Below, piece by piece: positions 1-17,862 of a stretch of DNA of 64,000 bases. Position 1 is the first letter of the stretch. Every line of letters begins with the position of its first letter. The stretch covers positions 68,398,183 to 68,462,182 of the forward strand of contig CM034538.1 in NCBI GenBank assembly GCA_020002185.1, read 5' to 3'. This stretch comes from Paraescarpia echinospica (taxonomy: Eukaryota; Annelida; Polychaeta; Sabellida; Siboglinidae). The notes under the pieces were generated by a model, which worked only from the letters and a program-made list of their open reading frames with translations, did no database searches and was not told the origin of the DNA. The position numbers and the translations under genes were made by a program.

Positions 1-600
1 GGGGGAAAAGACAACAACCAGACAGATGCAAACCGAAGAAGGAGCTATTCTAAGGCAGTGATTGAGGGGGCAATGAGGAGAGAGAGGGTGTTTATGGGCG
101 ACTCCATTATAAGAAAGACGGACAAGACACTGAGCGAGGGGATAGACGTCGTTGTTTGTCTACCGGGGCTAGAATTGAACATGTCACTGACAGGGTAGAG
201 AAGGTATTGGGACATGGCAAGGGGGGTCTATACTGGTACATGTAGGAACAAATAATGCAGACAGGGAGGGAACAACTGCGATAGTACAGAAGTATAGACA
301 GTTAGTGAGGAAGCTAAAGAAGACAAGAGTTGAACAGGTTATTCTGTCATGAATTTTGCCAGTAATGGGAGGAAGGGGGGCAAAGTATAAAAACTGCAAG
401 AGGATGGCGATCAACGCACTAGTTGAGCAGATGTGTGAAGAAGAGGGGGTGGGATTCACAGATTTATGGGGATACTTTGTTGGGAGGGAAGATATGTACA
501 TGAGAGAGATGGCCTCCATCTTAGTGGAAAGGGGGCAGCAATTTTCTCAGAGAACCTGCTGCGATCTGCTGACAGTGGGACAGGTTGCATTTATTTAAAC
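1..600 (+). pseudogene. LINE A ORF1 remnant with SGNH esterase domain
   Basis: Across two or three frames the + strand shows an SGNH/GDSL-type esterase fold. There is a GDSIIRKT motif near 99-120, VHVGTNN near 235-255, and a broken DGLHLS-like block near 508-530. ORF1 proteins of CR1-clade LINEs are known to carry such an esterase. The frame is interrupted by stops and shifts (a TAG near 196-198 and a frame change near 510-520), so it is not coding now. The 5' end lies outside the window. It runs directly into the ORF2 endonuclease region, as expected for one LINE copy. Confidence 0.72.
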
Positions 601-1776
601 TAGATTCGCAGGGGGGACTCACAGAAAAGCCTGAAAATGAAGGCATAGATAAAGACAGCACAAATAAATCAGCAAATAACAGTCTGGAAAACTCTTCTGA
701 AGCTGGATATAAATGTGTTTGTTTAAATGCAAGGAGTATAGTAAACAAAAGAAATGGACTAAACATTATGGTAGAAGATATTGACCCTCATATAATAGGT
801 ATAACCGAATCCTGGACCACCACCGATATATCAGATGCTGAATTGGGACTGACAGGATATGTAATATTTAGAAAAGATAGAATAGGAAGAAAGGGAGGTG
901 GAGTTATTTTATATATTAAAGAAATAAAAATTAGAAAGAGAAGCAGATTGCGAAGAAGCTGTTTGGTGTAACATAGTTACAGGAAACTCAACGTTAACAG
1001 TTGGGTTAGTTTATCGAAGTCCAAACATAAGCATAGAAGAGAATGAAAAAATACAAAACGCTATAAGGGAAGTAAGCAAACGGGACTGTATTATTATGGG
1101 GGATTTTAACCACGGGCATATATAATGGAAATCTCTTCAGAGTATGGGGAGTGAGGACCACAAGTTTTTAGTGTTAGTTCAAGATACTTTCCTTTCTCAA
1201 CATGTTCTAGAACCAACCAGGGGTGAGAATGTGTTAGACATAGTTTTGTCCTCACAGAATGAATTAGTTGCCAATGTCAAGATACGTGAGCCACTGGGGA
1301 GTAGCGATCACAACCAGATACATTTTACCCTCAAAGTAAAATCAGAAAGGTATAGTAAAAAGCAGTATAGGAGAAATTTCCACAAAGGAAGGTATAAGGA
1401 CATGAGGAAATATTTAGCAAAGATAGACTGGAATAACACACTGCAAAATAAGACAGCAACATAATGCTGGAATATATTAAAGAGTGAAATTAAGTGCATA
1501 GTCGACAAATTTGTACCCTTCAAAAAACAAGGGAAACGGTCCAAAAAGAAACACTTATCGAAAGAAGCCATTAGAAAAATTAAGTATAAACAAATGATGT
1601 GGAAGTCATATAGATGTACTGGAAATGATGAAGACTACAACAGTTATAAAGAAGCACTTAACCAAGCTACAGCTGAAATTAGAAATTCAAAGAGAAGTTA
1701 TGAACAACAATTAGCTAGTAATATAAAACATGACAGCAAGAGTTTTTATGCATATGTTCGAAGCAAACAGAAAGTT
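601..1776 (+). pseudogene. LINE A ORF2, endonuclease half
   Basis: This is the 5' half of the ORF2 polyprotein of a CR1-like non-LTR retrotransposon, carrying the apurinic-like endonuclease. Visible motifs are LNARSIVNK (about 725-750), DPHIIGITESW (785-815), GGGVILYI (896-918), the catalytic-type MGDFN (1096-1112) and SSDHNQIHF (1301-1327). The linker SFYAYVRSKQK (1742-1775) comes just before the reverse transcriptase. Stops and shifts (for example near 970, 1125 and 1465) make it a pseudogene. At about 1776 the element is cut by an insert, and its RT half resumes near 7206. Confidence 0.85.
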
Positions 1777-1818
1777 CAAGAACAAGAAGAACAAGAAAGA
1801 AAGAAGAACAAGAAAGTT
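1777..1818 (-). repeat. Simple-repeat 3' tail of LINE B
   Basis: A CAAGAA/GAAGAA-rich tract on the + strand reads as a TTCTTG-type microsatellite on the - strand. It sits at the 3' end of LINE B and exactly at the junction with LINE A. CR1/Jockey-group elements often end in short tandem repeats, so this is probably the LINE B tail. It is still open as + frame coding, but only as low complexity. Confidence 0.45.
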
Positions 1819-2304
1819 TTATTTAGACCCAATTGCAATATGTGTATAATATCAAATTAACGTAACATGAACAGGCATATATATACAAATGCAGTGTAAT
1901 TTCAAATTAGATGGGGTCTGTGACTCCTATTAAGACAATAACAGTCACTCTCATAGGAGCCACAAGAATAATTTGTTTCAACTCAAATTTACCGAAGGAA
2001 GTGCAAATGTAAATGTAAAAGTGCAGGAAAAGAAAAGAAACCGAGCTACTAGATTGCATATATGCATGTATTGGAGTATTAAAAGATATGGTAAAATAAA
2101 CAAATACTAGTTATCAATAGTACACTTCAATATACTTGATATGTATGTGTGTATGCACAAATACAATATCCAAATGCTGATTTATATATATATATATATA
2201 TATATACAATACATATCCATACATATCACGTGCATTAATACAGTTTTAATGACTATGATAGCATGTATAGCAGTTTAATATTGTACACATATCTACGTAT
2301 TTTT
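1819..2304 (-). mobile_element. LINE B 3' untranslated region
   Basis: No coding signal. AT-rich with a TA dinucleotide run at about 2188-2206. It lies between the end of LINE B coding sequence (2305) and its simple-repeat tail, so it is most simply the element's 3' UTR. Confidence 0.45.
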
Positions 2305-3345
2305 CTAATAAATAGTTTTTTGCATAATTACCAAAACTTCTGAACTATGTGTTCCAATCTTCTCTGTGACTAGCTTTGAGGTATTGTTTATGACATGTGG
2401 CAAACTGTATCTAAGACATCTTTTGGCAAATTCATGTTTTGTTCTGAAAGGGTGTAATTCTGTTTTTTTCCTTGTGTTGTAATTGTGTACGTAAGCATTT
2501 GTAATTATTTTCCAATTTAATAGGTAAGCAGGGAGGTCATGATGTACGTATTTATAATAAAACTTAAGTTCATGTAATTTTAACATGTCATAAATTTTAA
2601 GATATTCAATTTTTTGAAAAGTGGCTCAGATTGTGAATTATATTTACTTATAGATAAAATTCTCATAGCTTTCTTTTGTATTTTTAACATTCGACTACCT
2701 TGGTATCCCCACACCATAATACAATAGTTGATTTGTGATAAAAATAACGTATTATATAAGATAATTTTAATTTCTAGGGGAAAGACATATTTTAGTCTGT
2801 TTAAGATGCCGACTGTTTTGGAACACTTGTTTGATACTTTTTCAATATGTTTATTCCAATTTAAATTTGTATCTAAAGTAAGTCCTAAAAAATTAATTTC
2901 ATCTACTCTTTCAATGTTTGTACCATTTATATTGAGCGTAAAGTTATCGACAGCTTTATTTTGCATGTGAAAAATCATATATTTGGATTTGTTTCTGTTT
3001 AATGATAATTTATTAATGTTTAACCATTCAATTATTTTAAGGAGTTCATAATTTATTGTCGATTCTATATTTCTATTTGGGGAGTTACCTTGAAAATGAT
3101 TGATGGTGCTAAATAAGGTGGTATCGTCGGCATACATAATAAAGTTAAACATTTCGCTAGCTTTAGGAAAATCATTAATGTATATTATGAATAATAGGGG
3201 ACCAAGAATAGATCCTTGTGGTACACCAATTGTGATAGGTAGGATATCAGAACTTTCATTTTGAAATTCGGTGTATTGTCTTCTATTGCTTAAGTAGCTA
3301 TTAAACAGATTCAGGGTAGGATCCTGTAATCCATAATATCTTAGT
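2305..3345 (-). pseudogene. LINE B reverse transcriptase, C-terminal part
   Basis: Reading the - strand, 3345 to 2305 encodes the palm and thumb of a non-LTR reverse transcriptase. It has a GVPQGSILGPLLF block (about 3190-3235), the YADD catalytic box (about 3120-3135), INKLSLNRNKSKYMIF and FLGLTLD blocks, and a C-terminal region ending at 2305. Frames change near 2583 and near 3152. It joins the endonuclease ORF at 3346 through an internal deletion, so the RT is not functional. Confidence 0.85.
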
Positions 3346-5007
3346 TTAGTTAATAATATCGAGTGATGATGATTTCAAAAGTTTACAGGAAATACCGTCA
3401 CAGCCACTACTGTTTTTATTGGAAAGGCTTTCAATGGTTTTCTTGACTATTTCTTCATCAACATTTAATAGACTGAAAACGGAATGGACATTATCATTTA
3501 AGTAGTAATTATAATCCTTATTTCCATTGTAATGAATGTCTTGTGCTGTCGACTGACCTATACTTGTAAAAAAGTTGTTAAATTGGTTTGCAATAGCCGT
3601 TTTATCTGTTATAGTTATGCCGTTACTTTTAAACAAAACAGTGTTGTTTGAATTGTTTTTGGAGATAAATTCATTTATGGTTTTCCATGTATTTCTGATG
3701 TCATCTTTATATCGGTTAAAGCGTGACTCAAAGTACATTTGTTTGGCAGTACAAATATTTTTCTTTAATATTGAGTTATATGTTTTTAGGTTAGTTAGAA
3801 GGACTTCGTACTTAGGTAAATTTGGATTAGACATTTTTAATTTCTTATAAAGCGAGTCTCCATATTTTATTGATTTTAGAAGACCATGTGTTATCCAGGT
3901 TGAATGCTTATGTTTGTATTTATTATATTTCATGATTTTAACAGGCATATGCTTATTCTTAGCATGCATAATTTGTTCGTGTATTATGTTATAATTTAAA
4001 TTGGGGTCAGCCGTAGGAGATTTGTTTAGTTTGTTATACATTGCATCCGAATTTATCTCAAGTTTAACATTATGCATAGCTGCCTTATTTTGTAGATTTA
4101 CTCGAACAAATTTTGGAGGAGGTTTGGATTTTACGTTGATATTCATGATTAGGAAGTAAGGTTGATGATCAGAAAGGGTATTTGTGAAGATTCCTGCAGT
4201 GCTATCTAATACTGATTTATTTAATTTACTGAAAAAGTTGTCTATCAGTGTTCCGTTAGTTCTGGTAAAGCGAGTTGGAAAGGTAATTTGTGGATAGAGA
4301 CTGTATGAAATTATAGTATCAAAAAATTCACTATATATTTTGTTCTCGTTTATTTTCAGTAGATTGATATTGAAATCGCCTGAAATTATTAGATTATTAC
4401 AACTTTCCAGAGTAGCCATTGTTGTTGAAAATTCAGCTATGAAATCTATAATATTTTGATTTAATGACCTAGGCGGTCTGTATATGTTTCCAATAGTAAG
4501 TGTTTTTGATAAGCTGCCTCCAGTTACTTGAATTACTAACCCCTCCCAATGTTCATACATGTTGATATTCTTAAGTACTTTATACTTATATTTATTATCT
4601 ACGTAAATTATTAAACCCCCTTTGACACTACAATGTTTTCCCTGAGCAACTATATCATATCCGTGTAAACTGAATTGAGATAAATCATCGTGATTTGACT
4701 TCCATGTTTCTTGCAAACATATAATGCTAAATTTAAATTGTTTAGTATTAAGAAGCTCTACAAAAAGTTCAAGTTCATCAAATTTAGCATTAATGGATTG
4801 AATATTTAAGCTTAGGATACTAAAATTATCAGTATTTTTATGTGCTAACTTGTGAAACATATCGATGTCATAGTATGAAGAACAATGGATCAACTGAGGT
4901 TCATTTTGTTCAGTACTATTTTCGTTTATATCTAGAAGATTTATTAAAGAACAGTTTCGGATACCTCCCAAGTTGAAGTGGGAGAGAAATGTCACATCAG
5001 AAGTCAT
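3346..5007 (-). pseudogene. LINE B ORF2 endonuclease plus start of RT
   Basis: An open frame of 553 codons. The N-terminal third holds the endonuclease: ILSLNIQSINAKFDE, CLQETW, GGLIIYVDN, IGNIYRPPR, ISGDFNINLL and TLSDHQPYF, in family order. The last residues (NKNSSGCDGISCKLLKSS) start the reverse transcriptase. The frame ends at 3346. The next recognisable block downstream (LRYYGLQDPTLNLF) belongs well past the RT fingers, so several hundred bases are deleted, including the first catalytic Asp block. CR1/Jockey group; the exact clade needs a tree. Confidence 0.85.
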
Positions 5008-5329
5008 GGCTTAGGTTCGGACATAAAAAACTAATATAGCCAGCCTTTTTACGTATGTTAGGTATTTTATAAAAGAGTGAAATTGGGTGTATTTATTTCC
5101 TGTGCATATGTGAATGTTAAGAAATACTCCGTGTGTGACAGGGCATATATCAGAGTAGTCAAGACTAGACTTAGAATAAAATAAATAACGTTGTGTAAGA
5201 GCTGCACAAGCTGTATCCTGAGCATTATACAAATGCATTTTATAAAAGAGAATATTACGAATATTCTGAGTGCATTTATAACACAATGTACTTACTGCAT
5301 CAGCAAAAAATGTGTGAGAATAAATTACA
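5008..5329 (-). other. LINE B upstream region, no gene
   Basis: This lies between the LINE B start and the 36-bp array. No coding signal was recognised. It is probably the LINE B 5' UTR. Confidence 0.4.
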
Positions 5330-7150
5330 GCATATGTACCTCCACAACATGAACGTAGAGTGACAGCATATGTACCTCCACAACATGAACGTAGAGTGAC
5401 AGCATATGTACCTCCACAACATGAACGTAGAGTGACAGCATATGTACCTCCACAACATGAACGTAGAGAGACAGCATATGTACCTCCACAACATGAACGT
5501 AGAGTGACAGCATATGTACCTCCACAACATGAACGTAGAGTGACAGCATATGTACCTCCACAACATGAACGTAGAGTGACAGCATATGTACCTCCACAAC
5601 ATGAACGTAGAGTGACAGCATATGTACCTCCACAACATGAACGTAGAGTGACAGCATATGTACCTCCACAACATGAACGTAGAGTGACAGCATATGTACC
5701 TCCACAACATAAACGTAGAGTGACAGCATATGTACCTCCACAACATGAACGTAGAGTGACAGCATATGTACCTCCACAACATGAACGTAGAGTGACAGCA
5801 TATGTACCTCCACAACATGAACGTAGAGTGACAGCATATGTACCTCCACAACATGAACGTAGAGTGACAGCATATGTACCTCCACAACATGAACGTAGAG
5901 TGACAGCATATGTACCTCCACAACATGAACGTAGAGTGACATCATATGTACCTCCACAACATGAACGTAGAGTGACAGCATATGTACCTCCACAACATGA
6001 ACGTAGAGTGACAGCATATGTACCTCCACAACATGAACGTAGAGTGACAGCATATGTACCTCCACAACATAAACGTAGAGTGACAGCATATGTACCTCCA
6101 CAACATGAACGTAGAGAGACAGCATATGTTACTCCACAACATGAACGTAGAGTGACAGCATATGTACCTCCACAACATGAACGTAGAGTGACAGCATATG
6201 TACCTCCACAACATGAACGTAGAGTGACAGCATATGTACCTCCACAACATGAACGTAGAGTGACAGCATATGTACCTCCACAACATGAACGTAGAGTGAC
6301 AGCATATGTACCTCCACAACATGAACGTAGAGTGACAGCATATGTACCTCCACAACATGAACGTAGAGTGACATGTACCTCCACAACATGAACGTAGAGT
6401 GTACCTCCACAACATGAACGTAGAGTGACAGCATATGTACCTCCACAACATGAACGTAGAGTGACAGCATATGTACCTCCACAACATAAACGTAGAGTGA
6501 CAGCATATGTACCTCCACAACATGAACGTAGAGTGACAGCATATGTACCTCCACAACATGAACGTAGAGTGACAGCATATGTACCTCCACAACATAAACG
6601 TAGAGTGACAGCATATGTACCTCCACAACATGAACGTAGAGTGACAGCATATGTACCTCCACAACATGAACGTAGAGTGACAGCATATGTACCTCCACAA
6701 CATGAACGTAGAGTGACAGCATATGTACCTCCACAACATGAACGTAGAGTGACAGCATATGTACCTCCACAACATGAACGTAGAGTGACAGCATATGTAC
6801 CTCCACAACATGAACGTAGAGTGACAGCATATGTACCTCCACAACATGAACGTAGAGTGACAGCATATGTACCTCCACAACATGAACGTAGAGTGACAGT
6901 GACATCATATGTACCTCCACAACATAAACGTAGAGTGACAGCATATGTACCTCCACAACATGAACGTAGAGTGACAGCATATGTACCTCCACAACATGAA
7001 CGTAGAGTGACAGCATATGTACCTCCACAACATGAACGTAGAGTGACAGCATATGTACCTCCACAACATGAACGTAGAGTGACAGCATATGTACCTCCAC
7101 AACATGAACGTAGAGTGACAGCATATGTACCTCCACAACATAAACGTACA
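5330..7150. repeat. 36-bp minisatellite, about 50 copies
   Basis: Tandem head-to-tail copies of a 36-bp unit containing CATATGTACCTCCACAACAT and then GAACGTAGAGTGACAG, running with little divergence. Most variants are single bases (AAACGT for GAACGT, GAGAGAC for GAGTGAC), plus shortened units near 6371-6425 and a 6-base insertion near 6897. Because 36 is divisible by three, several frames stay open on both strands. Those long ORFs (for example - strand 5011-7359) are artefacts of the repeat. It sits immediately upstream of the LINE B reading frame in LINE B orientation. Confidence 0.97.
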
Positions 7151-7205
7151 ATGAGAATATCGTAAGTATATAGAACAAAACACAAAATGATTATTGCGTT
7201 AACAC

Positions 7206-8536
7206 GTCGCTTTAAAGATAAGGCCGGTCCTCTAGAAGATAGTGCTGGAAATATAATATCAGAGGGATTCTTAATTTCAGAAGACCTGAATGAGTACTTT
7301 AGTTCAGTGTTTACCAGAGAAGATATTAGTTCACTGCCAGTACCAGAGGCTAAGTTCAAGGGGGCAGATTCTGACTATTTAGGACAATTAATTGTAACCC
7401 CGGAAATGGTAGCTAAGAAAATAAGGGCTATGAAGGATAATAAATCACCTGGAGTGGATGGGATTCCGCCCAAACTACTATTGGAAATTGTAGAACAAAT
7501 TAGCGTACCGCTTGCAACAGTTTTCAATTTGTCATTAGAAGAGGGAGTGGTTCCTTTAAAATGGAAAGAGGCAAACATTATACCGTTATTTAAAAAAGGT
7601 TCGAGAAACAAGTCAGAGAACTATACACCAGTGAGTTTAACATCAGTGATTTGCAAATTATTAGACAGATTAATTAAAGATCACATGGTGGATTTTCTTG
7701 TTAAACAAAACTTTATAAACCCATCTCAACATGGTTTTTTTAAAGCGAGGTCATGCTTAACAAATATGTTATGTTTTTTTGAAGACATCACTAAGTGGGT
7801 AGATGAGGGATCACCAGTAGATATCGTCTACTTAGATTTTCAAAAAGCTTTCGACAAAGTACCACATCAAAGATTACTGCTGAAACTAAAGGCCCATGGC
7901 ATAGGAAATGGTATAATAAACTGGATAGAACAATGGCTGATTGACAGAAGACAACGTGTAGTAGTTGATGGGGAGGCTTCAAACTGGAAATCGGTATTGA
8001 GTGGGGTACCACAGGGATCAGTATTAGGACCTATATTATTCTTAATATATATCAACGATTTGGATGATGAAATAACAAGCAAGGTGTTAAAATTTGCGGA
8101 TGATACAAAAGTGTTTAGAAGGATTAAAAGTGATGGAGATAGACAGAATTTACAAGATGATCTTGACAGGTTGATCAAATGGTCTGAAAAGTGGCAAATG
8201 CTGCTCAATTTGGGGAAATGTAAATGCCTCCACACAGGACATGGGAACGAAGAGGCAGAATATACAATGGGGGGTACTGTACTAAGTACTACTGTAAAAG
8301 AAAAGGACTTAGTGTTAACCATTAGTGCTGATATGAAGGTTTCAGAGCAGTGCGGAATTGTAGCTTCAAAGGGAAATCAAATCTTTGGATTAATTAGGCG
8401 AAATATAACGTATAAGGAAAAAGAGATAATAATACCGCTGTACAAAACACCAGTTAGAATATTGTATTCAAGCGTGGAGGCCATATCGCAAGAAGGACAT
8501 ATATATGCTAGAAAGAGTGCAGAGGAGAGCAACTAA
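7206..8536 (+). pseudogene. LINE A ORF2, reverse transcriptase half
   Basis: Open from about 7190 to 8536. It continues the LINE A polyprotein with GPLEDSAGNIISEG, then the RT domain: NKSPGVDGIPPKLL, NIIPLFKKGSRNKSENY, YLDFQKAFDKVPH (first catalytic Asp, about 7831-7868), SGVPQGSVLGPILF (8000-8042), and FADD (8092-8104). After about 8450 the frame shifts. The C-terminal residues continue in other frames to about 8890 (RVQRRATKMIL near 8509-8545). Together with 1-1776 this is one old copy. Two related fragments lie at 14690-14960 and 16990-17466. Confidence 0.9.
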
Positions 8537-8990
8537 AATGATACTAAAACTGAGGGATCTTAGTTACGAAATACGCCTAAAAAATGCGGTTTAACAACAC
8601 TAGAGACCAGGAGATTGAGAGGAGATAAGATAGAAGTGTTTAAAATATTGAATGGTTATGAAAATATTGATAGAAATATTTTTTTCAATTAAGAAAGATA
8701 GAAGGACTAGAGGACATGAAGTTACATTAGCAAAGGAGCAGAGTAGATTATATATAAGAAAGTTTTCATTTTCACAAAGGACTGTAAATTAATGGAACAT
8801 ATTATCTGCTGATTGTGTGGGTGCTAGTAGCGTGAATATGTTTAAAAATAAAATCGACACATACCTCAGACGGGCGGGATACACATAGAAAAAAAGGGTC
8901 GGACTCTCGATAAGCCAAAGGGCTTCCTTGTTCACCTGCCACCTAGAGTTAATTCTCCGGGTGGCAGTCTTGTTAAATCTTGTTAAATGA
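8537..8990 (+). mobile_element. LINE A 3' end
   Basis: This contains the frameshifted end of ORF2 (MFKNKIDTYLRRAGYT near 8838-8887) and a 3' UTR. The UTR has the sequence CTCTCGATAAGCCAAA (about 8905-8920), which recurs inverted at 17045-17060 in a second copy. The element seems to end near two copies of TCTTGTTAAA at 8967-8986. Confidence 0.65.
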
Positions 8991-9813
8991 CAGTGTCTTC
9001 CTATGTCATATTAATACCGACGTGGTCGCTACGGGTGATTCGTGAAAGACATATGTTAATTGTGTTTTTATAAGGTCGCTATAGGGGATTTCAGTCAAAC
9101 GTATCGATCAATATAACGATGTTTTCTTAAGTTTTGCTGGGAAAGTGGGCGATGATAGTTAAATGAGTTTACATGGAACGCTTCTTGAGAAGCGTAGGCC
9201 CTATATATTAAACTATTATATATCTGGTAGATAAAAAGTTTTTTACAATATTTAGGTGTTAGGGCGAACTGTTCAACAGTTGTTGGTTGAATGGGGGGAT
9301 CACAGGCGAAACTGGTACTTGTATGGCCGCTAGATTGTATTGGATCAAATCGCTAGATGCGCTTCTTGACACTGAGAGATAGATTAGGTTGTTTTGTTAT
9401 AAGGTCGCTAGGTGTGTTTTGGTCATTAGAGGTAGTCGATAGAGACAATATGACCGTCCCGTCAAATAAACCCAAGAAGGCCATCCAATCCGAAAAATGT
9501 CAGATAGCCGTCATTTGTCACTTGTTCAAAACGATGCTTCCCTGATTTGTTTAAAATACTTGCATCAAAAGTTGGATCCAGAGCGTAATACAATGCGCCC
9601 ATGTTGATCGACAGAAAATAAAACCAAGCAATAAGGCTAAACAAATTAATTTTGGGTCCGTTTGGGGGCCCACATTTTGCAAGTTCACCAACCTTAAAAT
9701 ATTGGAATAATAACGACTGGTCCCCAGGCGTCTCCGAAACTACCACGGATCTTAAATTTAATTGTTAGCGGGGTTGTTTCTGTGAGCTATTTGACGCAGT
9801 GCATCCTGGGATA
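8991..9813. other. Intergenic, nothing recognised
   Basis: Short ORFs only, none with a recognisable family or bias. There are no clear repeats. Confidence 0.5.
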
Positions 9814-9819
9814 TTTATT
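9814..9819 (-). promoter_or_regulatory. AATAAA polyadenylation signal for the tetraspanin gene
   Basis: AATAAA on the - strand, about 165 bases beyond the stop codon at 9983. Its spacing is reasonable for a short 3' UTR, but the call rests on the hexamer alone. Confidence 0.4.
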
Positions 9820-9982
9820 GGCACGACATGTACTTAACGAATTATTTTTGGAGGAAATTATTTTGATGACTTTTTAATACAAGGATTCCACACTAGGGCA
9901 CTATATATTTCATGATATGGCCGCTAGGGTTCTCTTCAGTTAAACAACTTTCTCTTTAATGGGAGCTACACCAGATGCGACG

Positions 9983-16011
<6,029 letters not shown>

Positions 16012-16563
16012 CGTTTCTCTAAACGTACGGGGTGCGGGCAACAAAGTTAACTTTATCGTGTATATTTACACGTAACTACGTCAATGTAAACGAATTATGA
16101 CGTACAACGTTCGACAAGCATGTGTTGTCAAAGTCGCGGACATGATGCTTGGGTTGAATTTGTTTTAAAATAAATACACTAACGCTGAAAACCACAAACG
16201 CGAGCATCCATTTCGTGTGGGTTTTTTTTAAAAAGAAAAACATGTATTTCAATTTTATATTTACCACTGAACCAGCTAACGGCTATCGTATCCAATCTTA
16301 GGAAATTCAAGAATGAGCGCATGTTATTTGCACTTGTTATTTTGTCGATGAAAGAAAGCTGTCGATTTTCTTTCTTTTCCAGCACTTAACTGACTGCCGT
16401 ATAGCTGTCAACTCTCCCGGAATATCCGGGAGTTTGCTGGATGGTGTGTGTAACTCCCGGTCTCCCGGAATACACGCACTGAACTCTTGCAGTGACAGCA
16501 GAGACAGCTCGACCTTCGAAAATAGTGTAAACCAAGCATATAACCGAGTAAAAATAAAATGAC

Positions 16564-16594
<31 letters not shown>

Positions 16595-16989
16595 CCAAAA
16601 CAGCATTGCTAATAACCAATGTTGGATTCCGAAGCATTTTGTGTGTCCACGATCATGTGCCAAAGTGCCATAATCTAATTGCCAGGTCCCCAGAACCCTT
16701 TGATCAGCCACTGCATGGCGGAGGAGCCGAAAGCAGAGTCCAACGCCTCAATAATCTTGGCGGTTCTAAAGGGATCGTTTTGATCACGAGCTTTCGATTC
16801 GTCTCCTCTGTATGCCTACTACAGCAAAGTTCGAATGCCTGTGACCAAAAAACCTCCAAACTTCCGTGCCGCCAAGAATTCTTGGCGCACCAATTCCATA
16901 ACCAAGGATGCCCCTGGTGGCACTTCGGCCCTGGTTTGGGTAAATGTCCAGGACTATAATAATATACCATATAAAACTAGTGTGAAACT
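16012..16989. other. Intergenic between the two divergent genes
   Basis: Upstream of the tetraspanin start. It holds a TCAA simple repeat (16564-16590) and short CCCGG-containing inverted motifs (16415-16470). No gene is supported; the short ORFs have no recognisable content. Confidence 0.5.
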
Positions 16990-17466
16990 TATATATCTAT
17001 AGGTTGAATATGCAAGCTCCAGACGGCATGCGGACAAGGAAGCTTTTGGCTTATCGAGAGTCCAACAATTTTCAACTACGTATAGCCTCCCCAGATAGCT
17101 GTCAACTTTATTATTGAACATATTCACACTGCATGCATGCTAGCATTAACACGATCATCAGATAATTTGGTTCACTCATTTACTGTCTCTCAGCTTAGTT
17201 GCTCTTCGTTGTACTCTTTCTTGCTTATCTATGTCCTTCTTACGATATCGCCTCCATGCTTGTATGCAATATTCCAAATGAGGTGTAGCTATTACTTTGT
17301 ACAGTGGCACAATCAGCTGATTGTCCTTATATGTGATATTTCTTCTAATTAGCCCAAGTATTTGGTTACTATTTGAAGCAGCAATTCCACATTGCTCTTG
17401 ATGGTCATCCAAAAAGTCCAGTTGCACCCCTTCCTCGAGGATCACCAATGCCCCAAACTGAACCAA
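16990..17466 (-). mobile_element. CR1-like LINE 3' fragment (relative of LINE A)
   Basis: The - strand encodes QCGIAASNSNQILGLIRRN and HLEYCIQAWRRYRKKDIDKQ, nearly the LINE A residues at 8347-8500. Its 3' UTR shares CTCTCGATAAGCCAAA with LINE A (seen inverted at 17045-17060). It is a 5'-truncated copy lying between the tetraspanin and YLPM1 start sites. Confidence 0.8.
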
Positions 17467-17862
17467 ACTGCCAAAATATTTGGGGACTAAACATATGTCA
17501 ACCCTGCAAAGGCTGTCTTACCATTGGAAAAGCGGTTAAAGGGAACAAAAAACGCAAAGCGACCGTCCAAGACAGGTCATCCACAATAGTGGTCGCCCAA
17601 GACAGGTTCTAATGTCTCTGCAAGATTACGACGCAGCTAGAAACAGTGGTCTATAACAATGGCGCCATACGATGGCCACGTGACGCCGTCATCAAACGTC
17701 CACAGAATAGTGGTGTCACACGGCGGGCCGAGCAGTAACCATAATATATTCTCGGATGTTGTCTCGCACCACGCGCTTTCAGCGTGAAAACCACACGAGA
17801 TTTTATTAGAAGCCATTTTGGATGCTAAGTTTCATGTTTGCTGTCGAACATTAACTTGTAAA
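17467..17862 (+). promoter_or_regulatory. Likely 5' flank and 5' UTR of YLPM1
   Basis: GC-richer than its surroundings. It contains GGCCACGTGACG (about 17674-17685), an E-box/CREB-like site, and no TATA box where expected. It holds no ORF ahead of the ATG except an in-frame extension that lacks an ATG. Promoter status is inferred from position only. Confidence 0.35.

Larger units (their letters stand above)
1777..7205. mobile_element. Insert splitting LINE A
   Basis: LINE A protein sequence stops at SKQKV (about 1776) and resumes at KDKAGPLEDSAG (about 7211), the order expected in an uninterrupted CR1 ORF2. Everything between is therefore a later insertion of about 5.4 kb. It consists of a (TTCTTG)-like simple repeat (- strand sense), LINE B on the - strand, and a 36-bp tandem array. 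I could not define a clean target-site duplication. Confidence 0.7.

Noticed and set aside
5330..7150. CRISPR-like array
   Set aside because: Units are directly adjacent with no unique spacers, and the surroundings are animal retrotransposons.
5011..7359. 782-residue - strand ORF of CCGGTYAVTLRS repeats (and similar long ORFs on both strands)
   Set aside because: It is the 36-bp minisatellite read in frame. Several frames stay open because 36 is a multiple of three and the unit lacks stops. No protein features beyond the repeat.
9357..9746. Two short overlapping ORFs near 9.4-9.7 kb
   Set aside because: No family, no neighbours, no promoter or splice evidence.
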